A stretch of DNA of 30,641 bases. Origin: JBASEY01 sp049652745. Lineage in GTDB: Bacteria > CSSED10-310. Below, in pieces: positions 9,270 through 18,600 of the stretch (its first letter is position 1; every line of letters starts with the position of its first letter). The notes below the pieces were generated by a model. That model made no database searches. It had not been told where the DNA came from and was given only the letters and a program-made list of their open reading frames with translations. The position numbers and the translations under genes are program-made. The DNA lies in the NCBI GenBank assembly GCA_049652745.1, contig JBASEY010000024.1:1-30641 (forward strand), given 5' to 3'.

Positions 9270-9349
9270 AATAGTAGTTTGATCGAGATTTAAATAGTAA
9301 TTTGGCCGATGCTATAATAGTAATTTTTTGGCTTGATTAATAGTAATTT
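9270..9349 (+). repeat. Four phased direct repeats (11-bp core, 23-bp period)
   Basis: The core AATAGTAATTT occurs at 9293-9303, 9316-9326 and 9339-9349, with a one-mismatch copy (AATAGTAGTTT) at 9270-9280. The starts are separated by exactly 23, 23 and 23 bp, and the 12-bp spacers differ in sequence. The last copy ends 41 bp before the ATPase start codon. Such iteron-like phasing fits a multimeric DNA-binding protein; autoregulation by the downstream gene product is inference. Confidence 0.85.
9289..9318 (+). promoter_or_regulatory. Likely promoter of the AAA/DUF4143 ATPase gene
   Basis: A perfect -10 hexamer TATAAT is at 9313-9318. A partial -35 (TTTAAA, 4 of 6 consensus bases) is at 9289-9294, with an 18-bp spacer. 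The -10 overlaps the third phased repeat and the -35 overlaps the second, so a protein bound to the repeats would be expected to block RNA polymerase. Confidence 0.5.
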
Positions 9350-9390
9350 TATATGTTATTGTTTGGGCATGAAAAGGAGATTGGCGCAGC

Positions 9391-10626
9391 ATGACAATTT
9401 ACAAGCGAAGATTAAGGGACTATTTGGTGAAAGCTTTGAGCGATACTCCTGTCGTCGCTCTTCTTGGCGCACGGCAGTGTGGCAAAACAACGCTTTCGCT
9501 TACATTTGTGCCGGAGTATGAATATTTTACCTTTGACGACATTGCGACACTCACATTTGCCCGCTCTGATCCAATTGGTTTTGTAGCATCATTACCATCC
9601 AAAGTTATTCTCGATGAAATTCAGAGAGTACCAGAGTTGTTGATGGTCATAAAAAGAGCAGTAGATAAAAATCGCTCTCCTGGCCGATTTCTTATCACAG
9701 GATCGGCCAATTTGTTGTTGTTGCCCACGCTGAGCGAATCGCTGGCCGGACGTATGGAAATTTTAGAACTTGAGCCTTTAAGTGCATGTGAGCTTGCAGG
9801 GAGCGATGGTAACTTTCTTCATGCACTTATAAATGGAGATTTAAAGCCGGTTCTTAAGGAAACCTCAATAGAGCCTATTGTTGATATTGTGAACAGAACG
9901 GCAATCGGGGGATTCCCCGAGGCAATAGCAAGGGAGCCGGAACGTGCGCGTGCGTGGCATCGTTCATATTTGCGCGCGATATTTGAGCGTGACATAAAAG
10001 ATGTTGCAAATGTGAGGGATCCAGCTTTGGTGGGGCACATGCTTGCATTGTTGGCACAAAGGACCGGGCAGTTGCTTAATGTGTCATCCCTGTGCAAGGC
10101 TATGGGCTTGCGACGTGAGACCATTGAGCATTACCTGGCTGTTTGTGAGCGGCTTTATCTTGTTCGAAGGGTTCCTGCCTGGCATCGCAACCCCTCTCGT
10201 CGAATCATTAAATCAGCGAAAATACATATAGCTGATAGTGGGCTGGCAACATCTATTATTGGGTTAAATACTTCGCAATGGATGAAACATCTTGAACAAT
10301 TTGGTCATATTTTGGAATCTTATGTTGTTCAGCAGATTTATGCACAAGCTGGTTGGACTTCTCCTCATTTGCAGATATGGCATTACCGTGACAAGGATCA
10401 GAATGAAGTGGATATTGTTATAACAAATGGGCGGGATACCTGGGGGTTGGAGGTCAAGGCGTCTAGTTCAGTAACAGCAGAAGACGGCAAGGGGCTGCGT
10501 AGCCTTGCCAGGGAGTGTGGCGCCGATTATCGTGGAGGAGTCATACTCTACAATGGTTCAAGTATTTTTCCCCTGAATGCCGGCTGTTCTTTGGCTGTGC
10601 CGCTATCCTGCTTGTGGAATATGTGA
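9391..10626 (+). CDS. AAA-family ATPase with DUF4143 / nuclease-like C-terminus
   Basis: A 411-aa P-loop ATPase of the AAA_14-DUF4143 group. The start is fixed by AAGGAGA ten bases before the ATG. Walker A is GARQCGKT (residues 26-33), Walker B is VILDE (72-76), sensor-like LITGS is at ~101-105, and the ESLAGR motif at ~116-121 is typical of the family. A winged-helix-like segment follows (~200-260), then the DUF4143 part with a PD-(D/E)xK-like pattern: Asp341 in EVDIV, then Glu354-x-Lys356 in LEVKAS. Length matches intact family members. The family is widespread, often horizontally moved, and has no settled function. The gene stands alone, with a phased repeat array over its promoter. A decayed relative lies immediately downstream on the other strand. 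Confidence 0.9.
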   Translation: MTIYKRRLRDYLVKALSDTPVVALLGARQCGKTTLSLTFVPEYEYFTFDDIATLTFARSDPIGFVASLPSKVILDEIQRVPELLMVIKRAVDKNRSPGRFLITGSANLLLLPTLSESLAGRMEILELEPLSACELAGSDGNFLHALINGDLKPVLKETSIEPIVDIVNRTAIGGFPEAIAREPERARAWHRSYLRAIFERDIKDVANVRDPALVGHMLALLAQRTGQLLNVSSLCKAMGLRRETIEHYLAVCERLYLVRRVPAWHRNPSRRIIKSAKIHIADSGLATSIIGLNTSQWMKHLEQFGHILESYVVQQIYAQAGWTSPHLQIWHYRDKDQNEVDIVITNGRDTWGLEVKASSSVTAEDGKGLRSLARECGADYRGGVILYNGSSIFPLNAGCSLAVPLSCLWNM

Positions 10627-10775
10627 TAACATTATCTCATCGTGACTTGATGTAACATGTTTTTTATAGTTTGTTCGGTTATACTTTTATGAAGTAAGCT
10701 TAATAATACTCTTCAGCCCCAACCACGTCGATCTCACAACAGGAAAACCACATTGAAAGGATCATCTTTACTATC

Positions 10776-10840
10776 ATGAAAATTACCATCGAAAAGAATA
10801 TTAACGCACCTGTAGCAAACGTTTGGCGAGCTTTCAACTG
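10776..10840 (+). pseudogene. N-terminal stump of an SRPBCC/AHSA1-like gene
   Basis: The first 21 codons after the ATG at 10776 read MKITIEKNINAPVANVWRAF, the usual beginning of SRPBCC-fold proteins of the AHSA1 (activator of Hsp90 ATPase) type. GAAAGGA lies upstream. Beyond about 10838 the frame becomes the antisense of a decayed ATPase gene and stops resembling the family, which is normally about 140-160 aa. This is a truncated remnant. The breakpoint falls at about 10838-10845. Confidence 0.7.
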
Positions 10841-11574
10841 CTATTGGACATTTTCAAAAAATGGCGGCAATTCAAAGACAGCATACGAAGCTTTTAATAC
10901 TGAAAGCCAGTTTCTGATTGTCGTTGTAGAGACGCCTATGTCATTGCTCAATGAGACGAGATTGACGACTTGGCCTATCCGACCAGCTAGTAGAATCAAG
11001 AATTTTTGAAATGACGACAAATCTCGCAACTGAATCAAGGCTCGGACGTCCCGCTCGACATAAGTCTGCAGATAGCCGTTGAAAAAACGACGTGGCTCCA
11101 ATTTTTCCTGATGAAGCCTGGGGAAAAAACCGCGATAGATCAAATCGAAAGGGTTTAGGGGTAGTTCGTATCGGCAGATTTCATTGATTGAAAACAGCCA
11201 CAGCGACAGAATAGCGGTTCGGCCCGCTAAAGATTGGCTGATTGCTTCATGAAGCAGCGGCTGATGGCTGCCGGTCAAAATGAATATCCCGCGTTTCCTT
11301 GTCTTGTCCACGATGCCTTGAATATAGGAAAGCAAGACCGGAAGCCGCTGCACTTCATCCAAGAGGCTGCCGTTTTCCATTTGCGAGAGAAAACCCCGCG
11401 GATTGGCCTCGGCTGCCATGCGAAAGTCCGGATCTTCCAAGGAAAATACGGCCTGTCTGGAAATGTCATCCGGGTCAAAGCGGTTTTGCCCGATTGCCGA
11501 GGTCAGAGAATAGCCACAACGGGGTATTCAGCGGCGGATTGCAATAATTCTTGGGTTATATCTCGAGTGATCGT
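10841..11574 (-). pseudogene. Decayed AAA/DUF4143 ATPase
   Basis: Read on the minus strand, this is a second, different AAA_14-DUF4143 ATPase broken in several places. The expected start codon is ACG (11574-11572), followed by ITRDITQ, a common beginning in this family. A TGA at 11505-11503 replaces the first Gly of the P-loop, just before PRQSGKT. A one-base deletion near 11438-11446 shifts the frame. The longest surviving open part, 11440-10841 (199 aa), keeps the Walker B region LLDEVQ, sensor LTGSHQ, SLAGR and the ERDVR helix. It ends at LPPFFENV, where intact proteins continue for over 100 residues, so the 3' end has been deleted up to the SRPBCC stump. Confidence 0.85.
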
Positions 11575-11979
11575 GAGGGTATGATACACGATTTTTATGT
11601 ATAGCAAAAGTATAACTTTGGATCTGCATAAAAACAGGCGGAGCCCAAGCCTCGTTATCACGAACTTTCCACGACGTGAAAAGAGATTAACTTGCTGTAA
11701 ATAAATATCTTTTCTTTACGATGACATGAGTTCTTATCGGATGTTAACTTGTAAGTAATTTCAGCAGACCCATTATTGACTGAATCCTGATCCGCCATCG
11801 GCAGATTTCCGCTTGCTCCGGTGATAAGCGGATTCATCAAGATTTTAATTGTATAATTTCTGCTATTTTAGAGTAAAAAAGACCACATATGATGCATGTG
11901 TAAAAGTATTTTTTCGGAAAATCGATGCTGTGTTTTCAAGGAGTTGCGAAAGGTATTTGGGGTTAAAATAGGGTTTGCA
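11575..11979. other. Intergenic region downstream of ddl
   Basis: AT-rich, 405 bp, with no supported gene. GTATAGCAAAAGTATAAC at 11599-11616 contains two GTATA units in the former promoter area of the decayed ATPase. A weak hairpin at about 11876-11902, read on the minus strand as CACAT-loop-ATGTG followed by a T-run, could terminate ddl transcription, but the stem is only five pairs. Confidence 0.4.
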
Positions 11980-13107
11980 TCACATATATGACACCTGGTT
12001 TCGTTGTGTCTCTTCAAAGCGCTCGACAGCCAACTCGATCAATTTATCGATAAGTTCCGGATAGGGAATTCCGGTGGCGGCCCATAATTTCGAGTACATA
12101 CTGATAGCCGTAAACCCTGGTATCGTGTTCAATTCATTTAAATAAAGATCCCCGGTAATTCGATCGATGAAAAAATCCACACGTGCCATACCGGAACCAT
12201 CGATGGCGCGAAATGCGCGTACGGCGATATCTCGGATGATGTGCGCTTCCGGCTCGCCGATCGGAGCCGGAATGAGCAGATCGGACGCTGCCGCTCCGGA
12301 ATCGATATATTTGGCGGTATAATCATAAAACTCCCGCTTCGGCACTATTTCACCTGGTATCGAAGCGATCGGCTGATCGTTCCCCAATACGGACACCTCG
12401 ATTTCCCTGGGTTTCGGCGCTGCCAGCTCCACCAGTATGCGCCGATCGAACCGGGAAGCTAAATCGATGCCGACCGTCAACTCCGCTCGATCACGACACT
12501 TGGATATGCCGACGCTGGATCCCATATTGGCGGGTTTACAGAAAACCGGGTAGGACAATGTCGATTCGATCTTGGAGAGAATGAAATTGCGATCGGATTC
12601 CCATTCACTCCTGAGAACCGTGACATCGGGCAAAACAGGTATATCGTGTGCACGCATGACGTTTTTAAACACGATTTTGTCCATGGCGACGCTGGAAGCC
12701 AGCGTATTGCAGCCGACAAAGGGGACGCGGGCGATCGTCAACATGCCCTGTACCGTCCCGTCTTCTCCGCCCGGCCCATGCAGCACCGGAAAGACGACAT
12801 CGATCAACTTGATTATGTCCGGCGTAGGCAGCGGTGATGAGGATACCGTTGGAAAATCACCGAACACGATCGCGTTTCGGTCAACGGAGGCGGCTCCGTC
12901 CAGAAGACCCGGATCTGCCCGATCGATCAACTCCTTCATCGCATGGCTACCGCAAAACCATTCTCCTTCTTTGGTTATACCCATAGGCAAAACATCGTAA
13001 GCATTCGATTCCAAAAGCGTTTTCATAACAGATTGAGCCGATTTCAGCGATACTTCATGTTCTCCTGAACGACCCCCGAACATCACACCGACAACTTTTT
13101 TGCTCAT
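11980..13107 (-). CDS. ddl: D-alanine--D-alanine ligase
   Basis: Cytoplasmic ATP-grasp enzyme joining two D-alanines with ATP for peptidoglycan precursor synthesis. The start is the ATG at 13107-13105, not an upstream in-frame one at 13143, because GGAGGAGG (13124-13117) lies nine bases before it and the protein then opens with the family motif VGVMFGGRSGEHEVS. The product is 375 aa, the length of the DdlA-like branch. Visible motifs are HGPGGEDG (~110-117), KPANMGSSVG (~191-200), an omega loop EFYDYTAKY with Tyr261, and the metal/ATP motif LNELNTIPGFT (~323-333). The Tyr-containing loop points to D-Ala-D-Ala rather than vancomycin-resistance D-Ala-D-lactate specificity. No van genes or other cell-wall genes are adjacent; the J-domain gene lies upstream on the same strand. 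Confidence 0.97.
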   Translation of the reverse strand: MSKKVVGVMFGGRSGEHEVSLKSAQSVMKTLLESNAYDVLPMGITKEGEWFCGSHAMKELIDRADPGLLDGAASVDRNAIVFGDFPTVSSSPLPTPDIIKLIDVVFPVLHGPGGEDGTVQGMLTIARVPFVGCNTLASSVAMDKIVFKNVMRAHDIPVLPDVTVLRSEWESDRNFILSKIESTLSYPVFCKPANMGSSVGISKCRDRAELTVGIDLASRFDRRILVELAAPKPREIEVSVLGNDQPIASIPGEIVPKREFYDYTAKYIDSGAAASDLLIPAPIGEPEAHIIRDIAVRAFRAIDGSGMARVDFFIDRITGDLYLNELNTIPGFTAISMYSKLWAATGIPYPELIDKLIELAVERFEETQRNQVSYM

Positions 13108-13182
13108 GTAAATAAACCTCCTCCGTAAACAGATATCCAGCACAGCTAACCAAGTTTAGCAGAAAATATCGGGATGTGTCAG

Positions 13183-13218
13183 AAAAATTCTATAGGTGAT
13201 TTATGTCTATGGATCACC
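13183..13218 (-). terminator. Weak possible terminator after the J-domain gene
   Basis: On the minus strand a six-pair stem (GGTGAT / ATCACC at 13218-13213 and 13200-13195, 12-base loop) is followed after eight bases by a five-T run. It sits between the J-domain gene and ddl, about 25 bp past the former stop. The gap between stem and T-run makes it doubtful. Confidence 0.3.
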
Positions 13219-13243
13219 ACTGACGGTTATACAGGATTTTCTA

Positions 13244-14368
13244 TTATTTTCGCCGATTAGCCTTATCTGAATGTCCGGCTACTAATAGTATCGTACGCTT
13301 CATGCCTTTCGAGTAACTGTTGATTATCTGCTGCTGTATATTGTTCATTAGCTTTTGATGGGTTTGGATCACATAAGTCGTTATTTCCGGCTGCGCAACA
13401 GCAAGAAATTCTCGATATTCATTATAGATTAAATTTCGTATTTTATTGGTTGGGTTTTTGATACGACTGTAAATTTCCGCTATAGCAAAACCGATAGCAA
13501 ACCCCGCCGCCGGGGCACGTGAACTACTTGAGAAAAAACCTGAAAGCGCCATGCCGGTAATGCCGGACATGGCTCTATCCATAGATGCTTTTTTTAAGAT
13601 TGCAGAGCCTTGAAAATTTGTTCCTCTGTCTATTTTGAACAACTGAATATCCAGTGTCCGGACGTCATGAGGAGTTTTACGTCTGAGTGTACAGTCAAAC
13701 CAATATACAGGATAAAGTAAAAGTAATGATCCCAAAGAAAGAACAATACGATAAAAAAACGGTTTGTTATGTGTTAAAAGTATTACAATAATAGGAAGAA
13801 TCATAGAGTAGATAAAAAACCGCGGTGACTTCGAATATTCCTTTAACTGTTTTTTATAAAGGTCATCAAATATTTCTTCAAGAGTTTTGTCAAACCAGCT
13901 TTCATATTTATAAATCGTCGCTCGGCAATTTGAATTGAAACGCTCAAATAGGTTGCAAATCAATTGGTTCCAATTACGCCTGAAAGTGTTTCCAAAATTT
14001 TCAAGGTCTTTACGTGACGCATATTGAATGTGCCGTGTCATCATATTGTCAAAATTAGAAAACGCCTGCTGACAGAGTTGTTCGGCTCTCTGGAATTGCT
14101 GATGAAACTCATGAACGATTTGGTCGATGATCGATTTCAATTCATCCGGAATGGGAATTTCATCGTCTATATCCGTTGTTTTAAGATCCGGTGATTCAAG
14201 AAATTGACAAATTATTTCATAAGCAGCTCGAACACGGATAAAATCCCTGGAGTTGCCGCCTCGATCAGGATGTGTCTCCAAGGCGCGTTTGCGGTACGCT
14301 TTTTTGACACTCTCAGCGTTTGAAGTAAATGGAATACCCAAAATGTCAAATGCTTCGTTTATCGTCAT
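13244..14368 (-). CDS. Membrane-associated J-domain (DnaJ-like) protein
   Basis: A 374-aa protein with an N-terminal J domain (~1-60), including the AYRKRAL helix and the invariant HPD tripeptide at 33-35, which stimulates Hsp70 (DnaK) ATPase. It lacks the Gly/Phe region, zinc fingers and substrate-binding domain of real DnaJ. The middle (~75-180) is a charged, probably helical region. Two hydrophobic segments follow (~184-199 and ~204-223), then a small Ala/Gly-rich hydrophobic stretch (~265-300). The start ATG (14368-14366) has AGAGG upstream. It is likely a specialised co-chaperone placing DnaK at the membrane; the client is unknown. The gene is about 135 bp upstream of ddl on the same strand and could be co-transcribed. 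Confidence 0.8.
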   Translation of the reverse strand: MTINEAFDILGIPFTSNAESVKKAYRKRALETHPDRGGNSRDFIRVRAAYEIICQFLESPDLKTTDIDDEIPIPDELKSIIDQIVHEFHQQFQRAEQLCQQAFSNFDNMMTRHIQYASRKDLENFGNTFRRNWNQLICNLFERFNSNCRATIYKYESWFDKTLEEIFDDLYKKQLKEYSKSPRFFIYSMILPIIVILLTHNKPFFYRIVLSLGSLLLLYPVYWFDCTLRRKTPHDVRTLDIQLFKIDRGTNFQGSAILKKASMDRAMSGITGMALSGFFSSSSRAPAAGFAIGFAIAEIYSRIKNPTNKIRNLIYNEYREFLAVAQPEITTYVIQTHQKLMNNIQQQIINSYSKGMKRTILLVAGHSDKANRRK

Positions 14369-15024
14369 CCGAACCTCTTTTTATAATGACAAGTTCCAAT
14401 AAGAGTGCTCCAGCCGCTAAAACAGAAGGAAAAAATAACATATGAGTTAAAGAATCGTTTTCTTCCTACAAAGCGAAATTAAACCATAAACACGTTTGAT
14501 TTTCAAAATAGACGTTATCGGCAACCGATCAATGTCGAAGGTCAGTGTCAAGCAATGTTCGTAATTTGATTTGAAGTTTCATCATAAACGCCATCATACC
14601 ATCCCCGCTTTACGGCCTTTTGTCTTTCAATACCAATTCTATGATCTTGTTATAACAGCTTACAGATTTTAGTTTTTTTATTTGATTCTTTTTAGTTTTA
14701 TCTGAAATTAGAAAAACAATGGGACATATGGGACGGATGGGACGATGGGACATATGCATCTGCTGTCCCAAAAATAAAAATCATTCAGTTGCCATCTATG
14801 GTCGGTATGATTGAAAAAGAATTGAAGATGGGATCATCAGCGAATAAATAACACAGCTTTTTTCGGATACAATCAAATCGCAACCATCTATCGGTGATAT
14901 TGTCTTCGAAATTAAATCCCGGAATTGCTCCGGACGGCAAAAACAGGTAAACTCAAGCCGTGTTTTATGCGTGTTTATAGCTCAACTCGTCAGCTCATAC
15001 CCATGATTTTGAAAGGAGACTTTT
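14369..15024. other. Intergenic region between divergent units
   Basis: This 656-bp region separates the minus-strand J-domain/ddl unit from the plus-strand LUD-addBA operon, so promoters for both must lie here, but I see no consensus promoter I would defend. It contains the ATGGGAC repeat cluster listed separately. It ends with AAAGGAG at about 15011-15018 before the ATG at 15025. No gene is supported. Confidence 0.5.
14719..14756. repeat. ATGGGAC short repeat cluster
   Basis: ATGGGAC occurs three times and TATGGGAC-like spacing recurs in 38 bp, with ACATATG at two places. A closely similar cluster, in inverted orientation (TCCCATACGTCCCATGTCCC), occurs at 30111-30136. The shared vocabulary in two intergenic regions suggests a dispersed degenerate element. 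Confidence 0.6.
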
Positions 15025-15681
15025 ATGAATCAAAAATATTCTCAGTTTTATGACTGGTATAATCGAACCTTGATCGAACAGGTTTTAGCCTCTTTCGAAT
15101 GGCGCAGAATCAACGGCTATTTCGCACCGACCCGCGCGTCCGCCCTGACGCAGGTGATGGAACTCATTCCGGGCGGATCGACCGTCAGCCAAGGCGGCTC
15201 GATTACGCTGGATCAATGCGGCATCCGCGAAGCGCTCAAAAGACGTTCCGATATCACGTTTCTGGATCCGTACAACCCTGATTTGACGCGTGAGCAGCAA
15301 CTCGAAAACCGACGCCTTGGTCTGACATCGGACGTGTTTCTCTGCGGCTCCAACGCCATCACCCGTGACGGCATCCTGGTCAACCGCGACGGTATGGGCA
15401 ACCGCGTCGCGGCGATGTGTTACGGCCCGAAACGCGTCATCATCGTCGCCGGCATCAATAAAATCGTCGATGATCTCGACAGCGCCATCATCCGGATCGA
15501 CGATGTCGCAGCGCCTATGAACTGCGAACGGCTGGACCGCGACACACCGTGCCGAGAAACACTTCGATGCAACGATTGCGTGAATTCGGAGCGTATATGC
15601 GCTGTGACAAGCATAATCGAACGCCAAGGTGACCCGGAACGAATGCACGTTATCCTGGTGAATGAACATCTTGGCTTTTAA
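15025..15681 (+). CDS. LUD-domain protein (LutC/YkgG-like family)
   Basis: A 218-aa protein matching the LUD (lactate utilization) domain family. It shows an early helix, a Gly-rich loop VSQGGSITLDQCGI (~54-67), DVFLCGSNAITRDGILVNRDGMGNRVAAM (~103-131) in pieces typical of the family, and a following GPKRVIIVAGINKIV strand-loop. The C-terminus carries a Cys-rich tail (C-x6-C-x2-C-x7-C at ~176-194). Start supported by AAAGGAG. In other bacteria LutA, LutB and LutC form an iron-sulfur lactate oxidation complex, but no lutA or lutB is present here, so lactate oxidation should not be assumed. Only 18 bp separate it from addB, so it is probably the first gene of that operon. Confidence 0.85.
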   Translation: MNQKYSQFYDWYNRTLIEQVLASFEWRRINGYFAPTRASALTQVMELIPGGSTVSQGGSITLDQCGIREALKRRSDITFLDPYNPDLTREQQLENRRLGLTSDVFLCGSNAITRDGILVNRDGMGNRVAAMCYGPKRVIIVAGINKIVDDLDSAIIRIDDVAAPMNCERLDRDTPCRETLRCNDCVNSERICAVTSIIERQGDPERMHVILVNEHLGF

Positions 15682-15699
15682 TACTGAAAGGCGGCGCCA

Positions 15700-18600
15700 T
15701 TGAAAATTCTTTTCGGACCTCCCGGCGATTCTGCTCGAAGCGTCTGGTTCAACACGTTCATCGATGATCCTGTATACGCATCCCAAACGCTTTGGGTAAC
15801 GCCTACCCTGCGCAAAGGCCAATGGGTGAGACGGCGTTTCCGCGAAAAGCACGTCAAGTTTCCACCGCGTATTCATCCATTCGATGACGTGGTACAAATG
15901 CTCTATGAGCGGATGGGCGGCGACGCCGACGTTTTGTCACCCGATGCCGTTCAAGCTGTACTGGTCCTGGTAATTCAGCAGCCGGAAACCCAAAATGCGT
16001 TATTAAAAGATTTAAATGTCATGCCCGGGCCGGGACTCATCGCCGAAACCGCCCGCCAAATCGATGAGTTCCAGCGTCACGGCCAGACCGTCGATACCAT
16101 GACATCCATTCCAGACGACGACAAAGGATACGGCAACGTGTTTCTGACACTGTATCGAGCCTACCAAAATTTTTTGTCGAAACATCGAAAAATCGACTTG
16201 GGCGGCATGCACCTGTACGTCGCCGAAAAACTTCAGGAAGACAGCGTTATCGCTTTGCCATGGGACCGATGCGTTTTTGATGGGTTTTTGGAGCTGACAC
16301 CATTGCAGCTAGATATCATCGGCAAGTTGAGAGAGCGGATGGAGGTGACACTGGTCTGGCCCGGCAATCCGGCTCCAGAAGGAATTTTAGGCTGGATGGT
16401 CTCCGGAATGAAAATTGCCTTTCCAGATGCGGAATGGCGCCCGTTACGTGATGAAACACCTGTTAAAGTGCAACATGATGACAAACCTAATTCGACCATT
16501 GTTTCACCTTTAGAGGAAGCGGCATTCCACTTCGGCGGCTATAAACCGGAATGCCTGCCAGCGGATGTGGCGTCTTTGGATGCTCCCGGCAGGTTGCGGC
16601 TGATCGAACGCGGCAGCCTTTTTGACGAAATCACCGCTATAGCGCGGGATATACGAAAACGCGTCGGTGCGAAAGGGCTGCGATGGAGCGACATCGGAGT
16701 GACGTTTCCTGATTTGCAGACCGTAGCGCCGACAATCAGGCGCGTTTTCGAACGTTACGATATCCCCGTCAATCTCAGCCAGTCACTTCCATTGACCGGA
16801 TCGCCCGTTTTCACGTCGATCGAACGTTTATTGAAACTCGCCGGTGACTGGAATCGTCATGACCTGTTGGCGGTTTTGGGAGATTCGATCCTGACCGGTG
16901 TCACTCCGGGTAAAACCCATGTTCTGGTTCGCCGTGTCGCTGAATGGTCGGCCGAATACAAGGTCATACGAGACAAAAACCGCTGGATATCGATGTTGAA
17001 AAACGTCATAGCAGCCAGCGCGCCGACAGGCGCCGATGCGGATCTGGCCGCCCAAGCGCTAGAGGTTGTCTATCGGTTAGTTGACGTGCTTCAGCGACCG
17101 ATCGGGAGGAACAAGGGCAACTCTGCTGACGCGTCGGGAATTCATGCTTCTGTAATGGATTGGTTGGCATGGCTGCGTCGAATGTTGACAGCATTGCAGG
17201 TCAACCACAACATCGAAAAATTACAGCGATTTGCGCTGGAAAAACTACCGGCAGGATCCCAAAAATTTGAATATATTCGTAGGGCTTACAATCGATTGCT
17301 GGAGGATTTTGACGCTGTCGAACCGTTTATGTCGAGTATCGATACTGTTGATGAGACGGATACCGACATCACATTGACGGAGTTTCGCGAAATTTTTCGA
17401 CGGATGCTGGCTGGCATCGATTACCAATTGACGACACAATCCGGTGATAGAGTGCAGGTTTTGGGGTTGCTGGGTATCCACGGCCTCACCTTTCAGCATG
17501 TCTATATGGGTGGCTTGACGGACAAAGCGTTTCCGAGGCCACGATCGTCTTCACCGTTTTGGTATGCGGACTTTATCGACACGATTCTTGAAGCGCCGCC
17601 CTACAAGCAGCGAATCGCCGCGTTCGCCGACATGATTCGCGTCATGGTGGCGCCATCGATGACGCTGACGCTGTCTAGACCGACGCTGGCCGACGACGAA
17701 GAACTGCTGCCCAGTCTGGTTTGGGAGTATATGACGGCGCTGTTTCAAAAGCCCGACATTGTCACTGACGACACGGAACCGCTCTGTCTGATGGAACGGT
17801 CGATTCAGGCGGCTCGGAAACAGACTGCCGACTGCCCTGTATCCGCCCGAGCGGTTGTCGGCAATGCTGTCGCCGGTTTGAAGCGGTTCGGAATCGGACG
17901 GTGGTGCGGCGATCTCGAGCTGGTATCGGAACAAGCCAAATACATCATTCAGACTCATGTCGGTCCGGAACGATCGTTTTCGCCGACGTCGCTGGAAGTC
18001 TATATCGGGTGTCCGCGGGCGTTCTTTTTCGAAAGAGTCCTGGGCCTCAGTGAGCCGGATGAACCGCTTGAAACGATGTCGCCGATGGATAAAGGATCGA
18101 TGATTCACAAAGTCTTATCTCGTTTTTATAAAGAGCGCATCGATCGAGACTCTGGCCGTATCAGACCGGACGAGATTGAAACATCTGCAGCGCGTATTCG
18201 TGAAATAGCTGCTGAAGAATATGAGCGATTGGGTTACAGCAACGAGGCTGCCCGCAGAGAATATTTGGATATTATTGGAATGCCTGAGATCGGTGATGAA
18301 GGCCTTGCCGTTCGGTTTGCGCGTCTGGAAGCGGATGGTTCGCAAGAGTTGCAGCCGCGGTTGTTGGAATGGTCATTCGGCAGGAAAAGCGGCGAAAAAC
18401 CATTTGTGCTGCTGGATAGTGACGGGCTGGATATCGTGATAACCGGTAAGATCGACCGTTTGGACACCGTTGGCGATAGCAGTGCAGTGATCTGGGATTA
18501 CAAATCCGGCGATCCGCCCAGACCAATAGATATAAGTAAATTTCGAAGTGTTCAAATCGGTATATATATGTTGGCGGCCTCACATATCTTGAACTTGCCG

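Larger units (their letters stand above)
8955..9390. other. Intergenic region before the AAA ATPase
   Basis: The stretch holds the duplicated flank (to 9052), a degenerate GAATGGACACGAATG element at about 9107-9126 resembling repeats near 29753 and 30179, and the phased repeat array and promoter described separately. I see no gene in it. Base composition drops sharply towards AT from about 9240. Confidence 0.6.

Noticed and set aside
9270..9349. CRISPR-like array
   Set aside because: The 11-bp repeats and 12-bp spacers are too short, there are no cas genes, and the array overlaps a promoter.
10776..11009. Intact 77-aa plus-strand gene
   Set aside because: Only the first ~21 codons look like SRPBCC; the rest is antisense of the ATPase remnant, so it is listed as a truncated pseudogene.
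10678..11616. Inverted 11-bp pair GTTATACTTTT / AAAAGTATAAC flanking the decayed genes, considered as transposon ends
   Set aside because: The match is short and AT-rich, no target duplication or transposase is present, and a chance pair in 1 kb is not unlikely. The right copy more likely belongs to the old ATPase promoter.
11658..11840. 60-codon minus-strand ORF downstream of ddl
   Set aside because: No ribosome site or recognisable motif; length is within chance for AT-rich intergenic DNA.
15085..15897. 270-codon minus-strand frame across the LUD/addB boundary
   Set aside because: It runs antisense through two well-supported genes, lacks a ribosome site and has an unnatural Asp/Arg/Val-rich composition.
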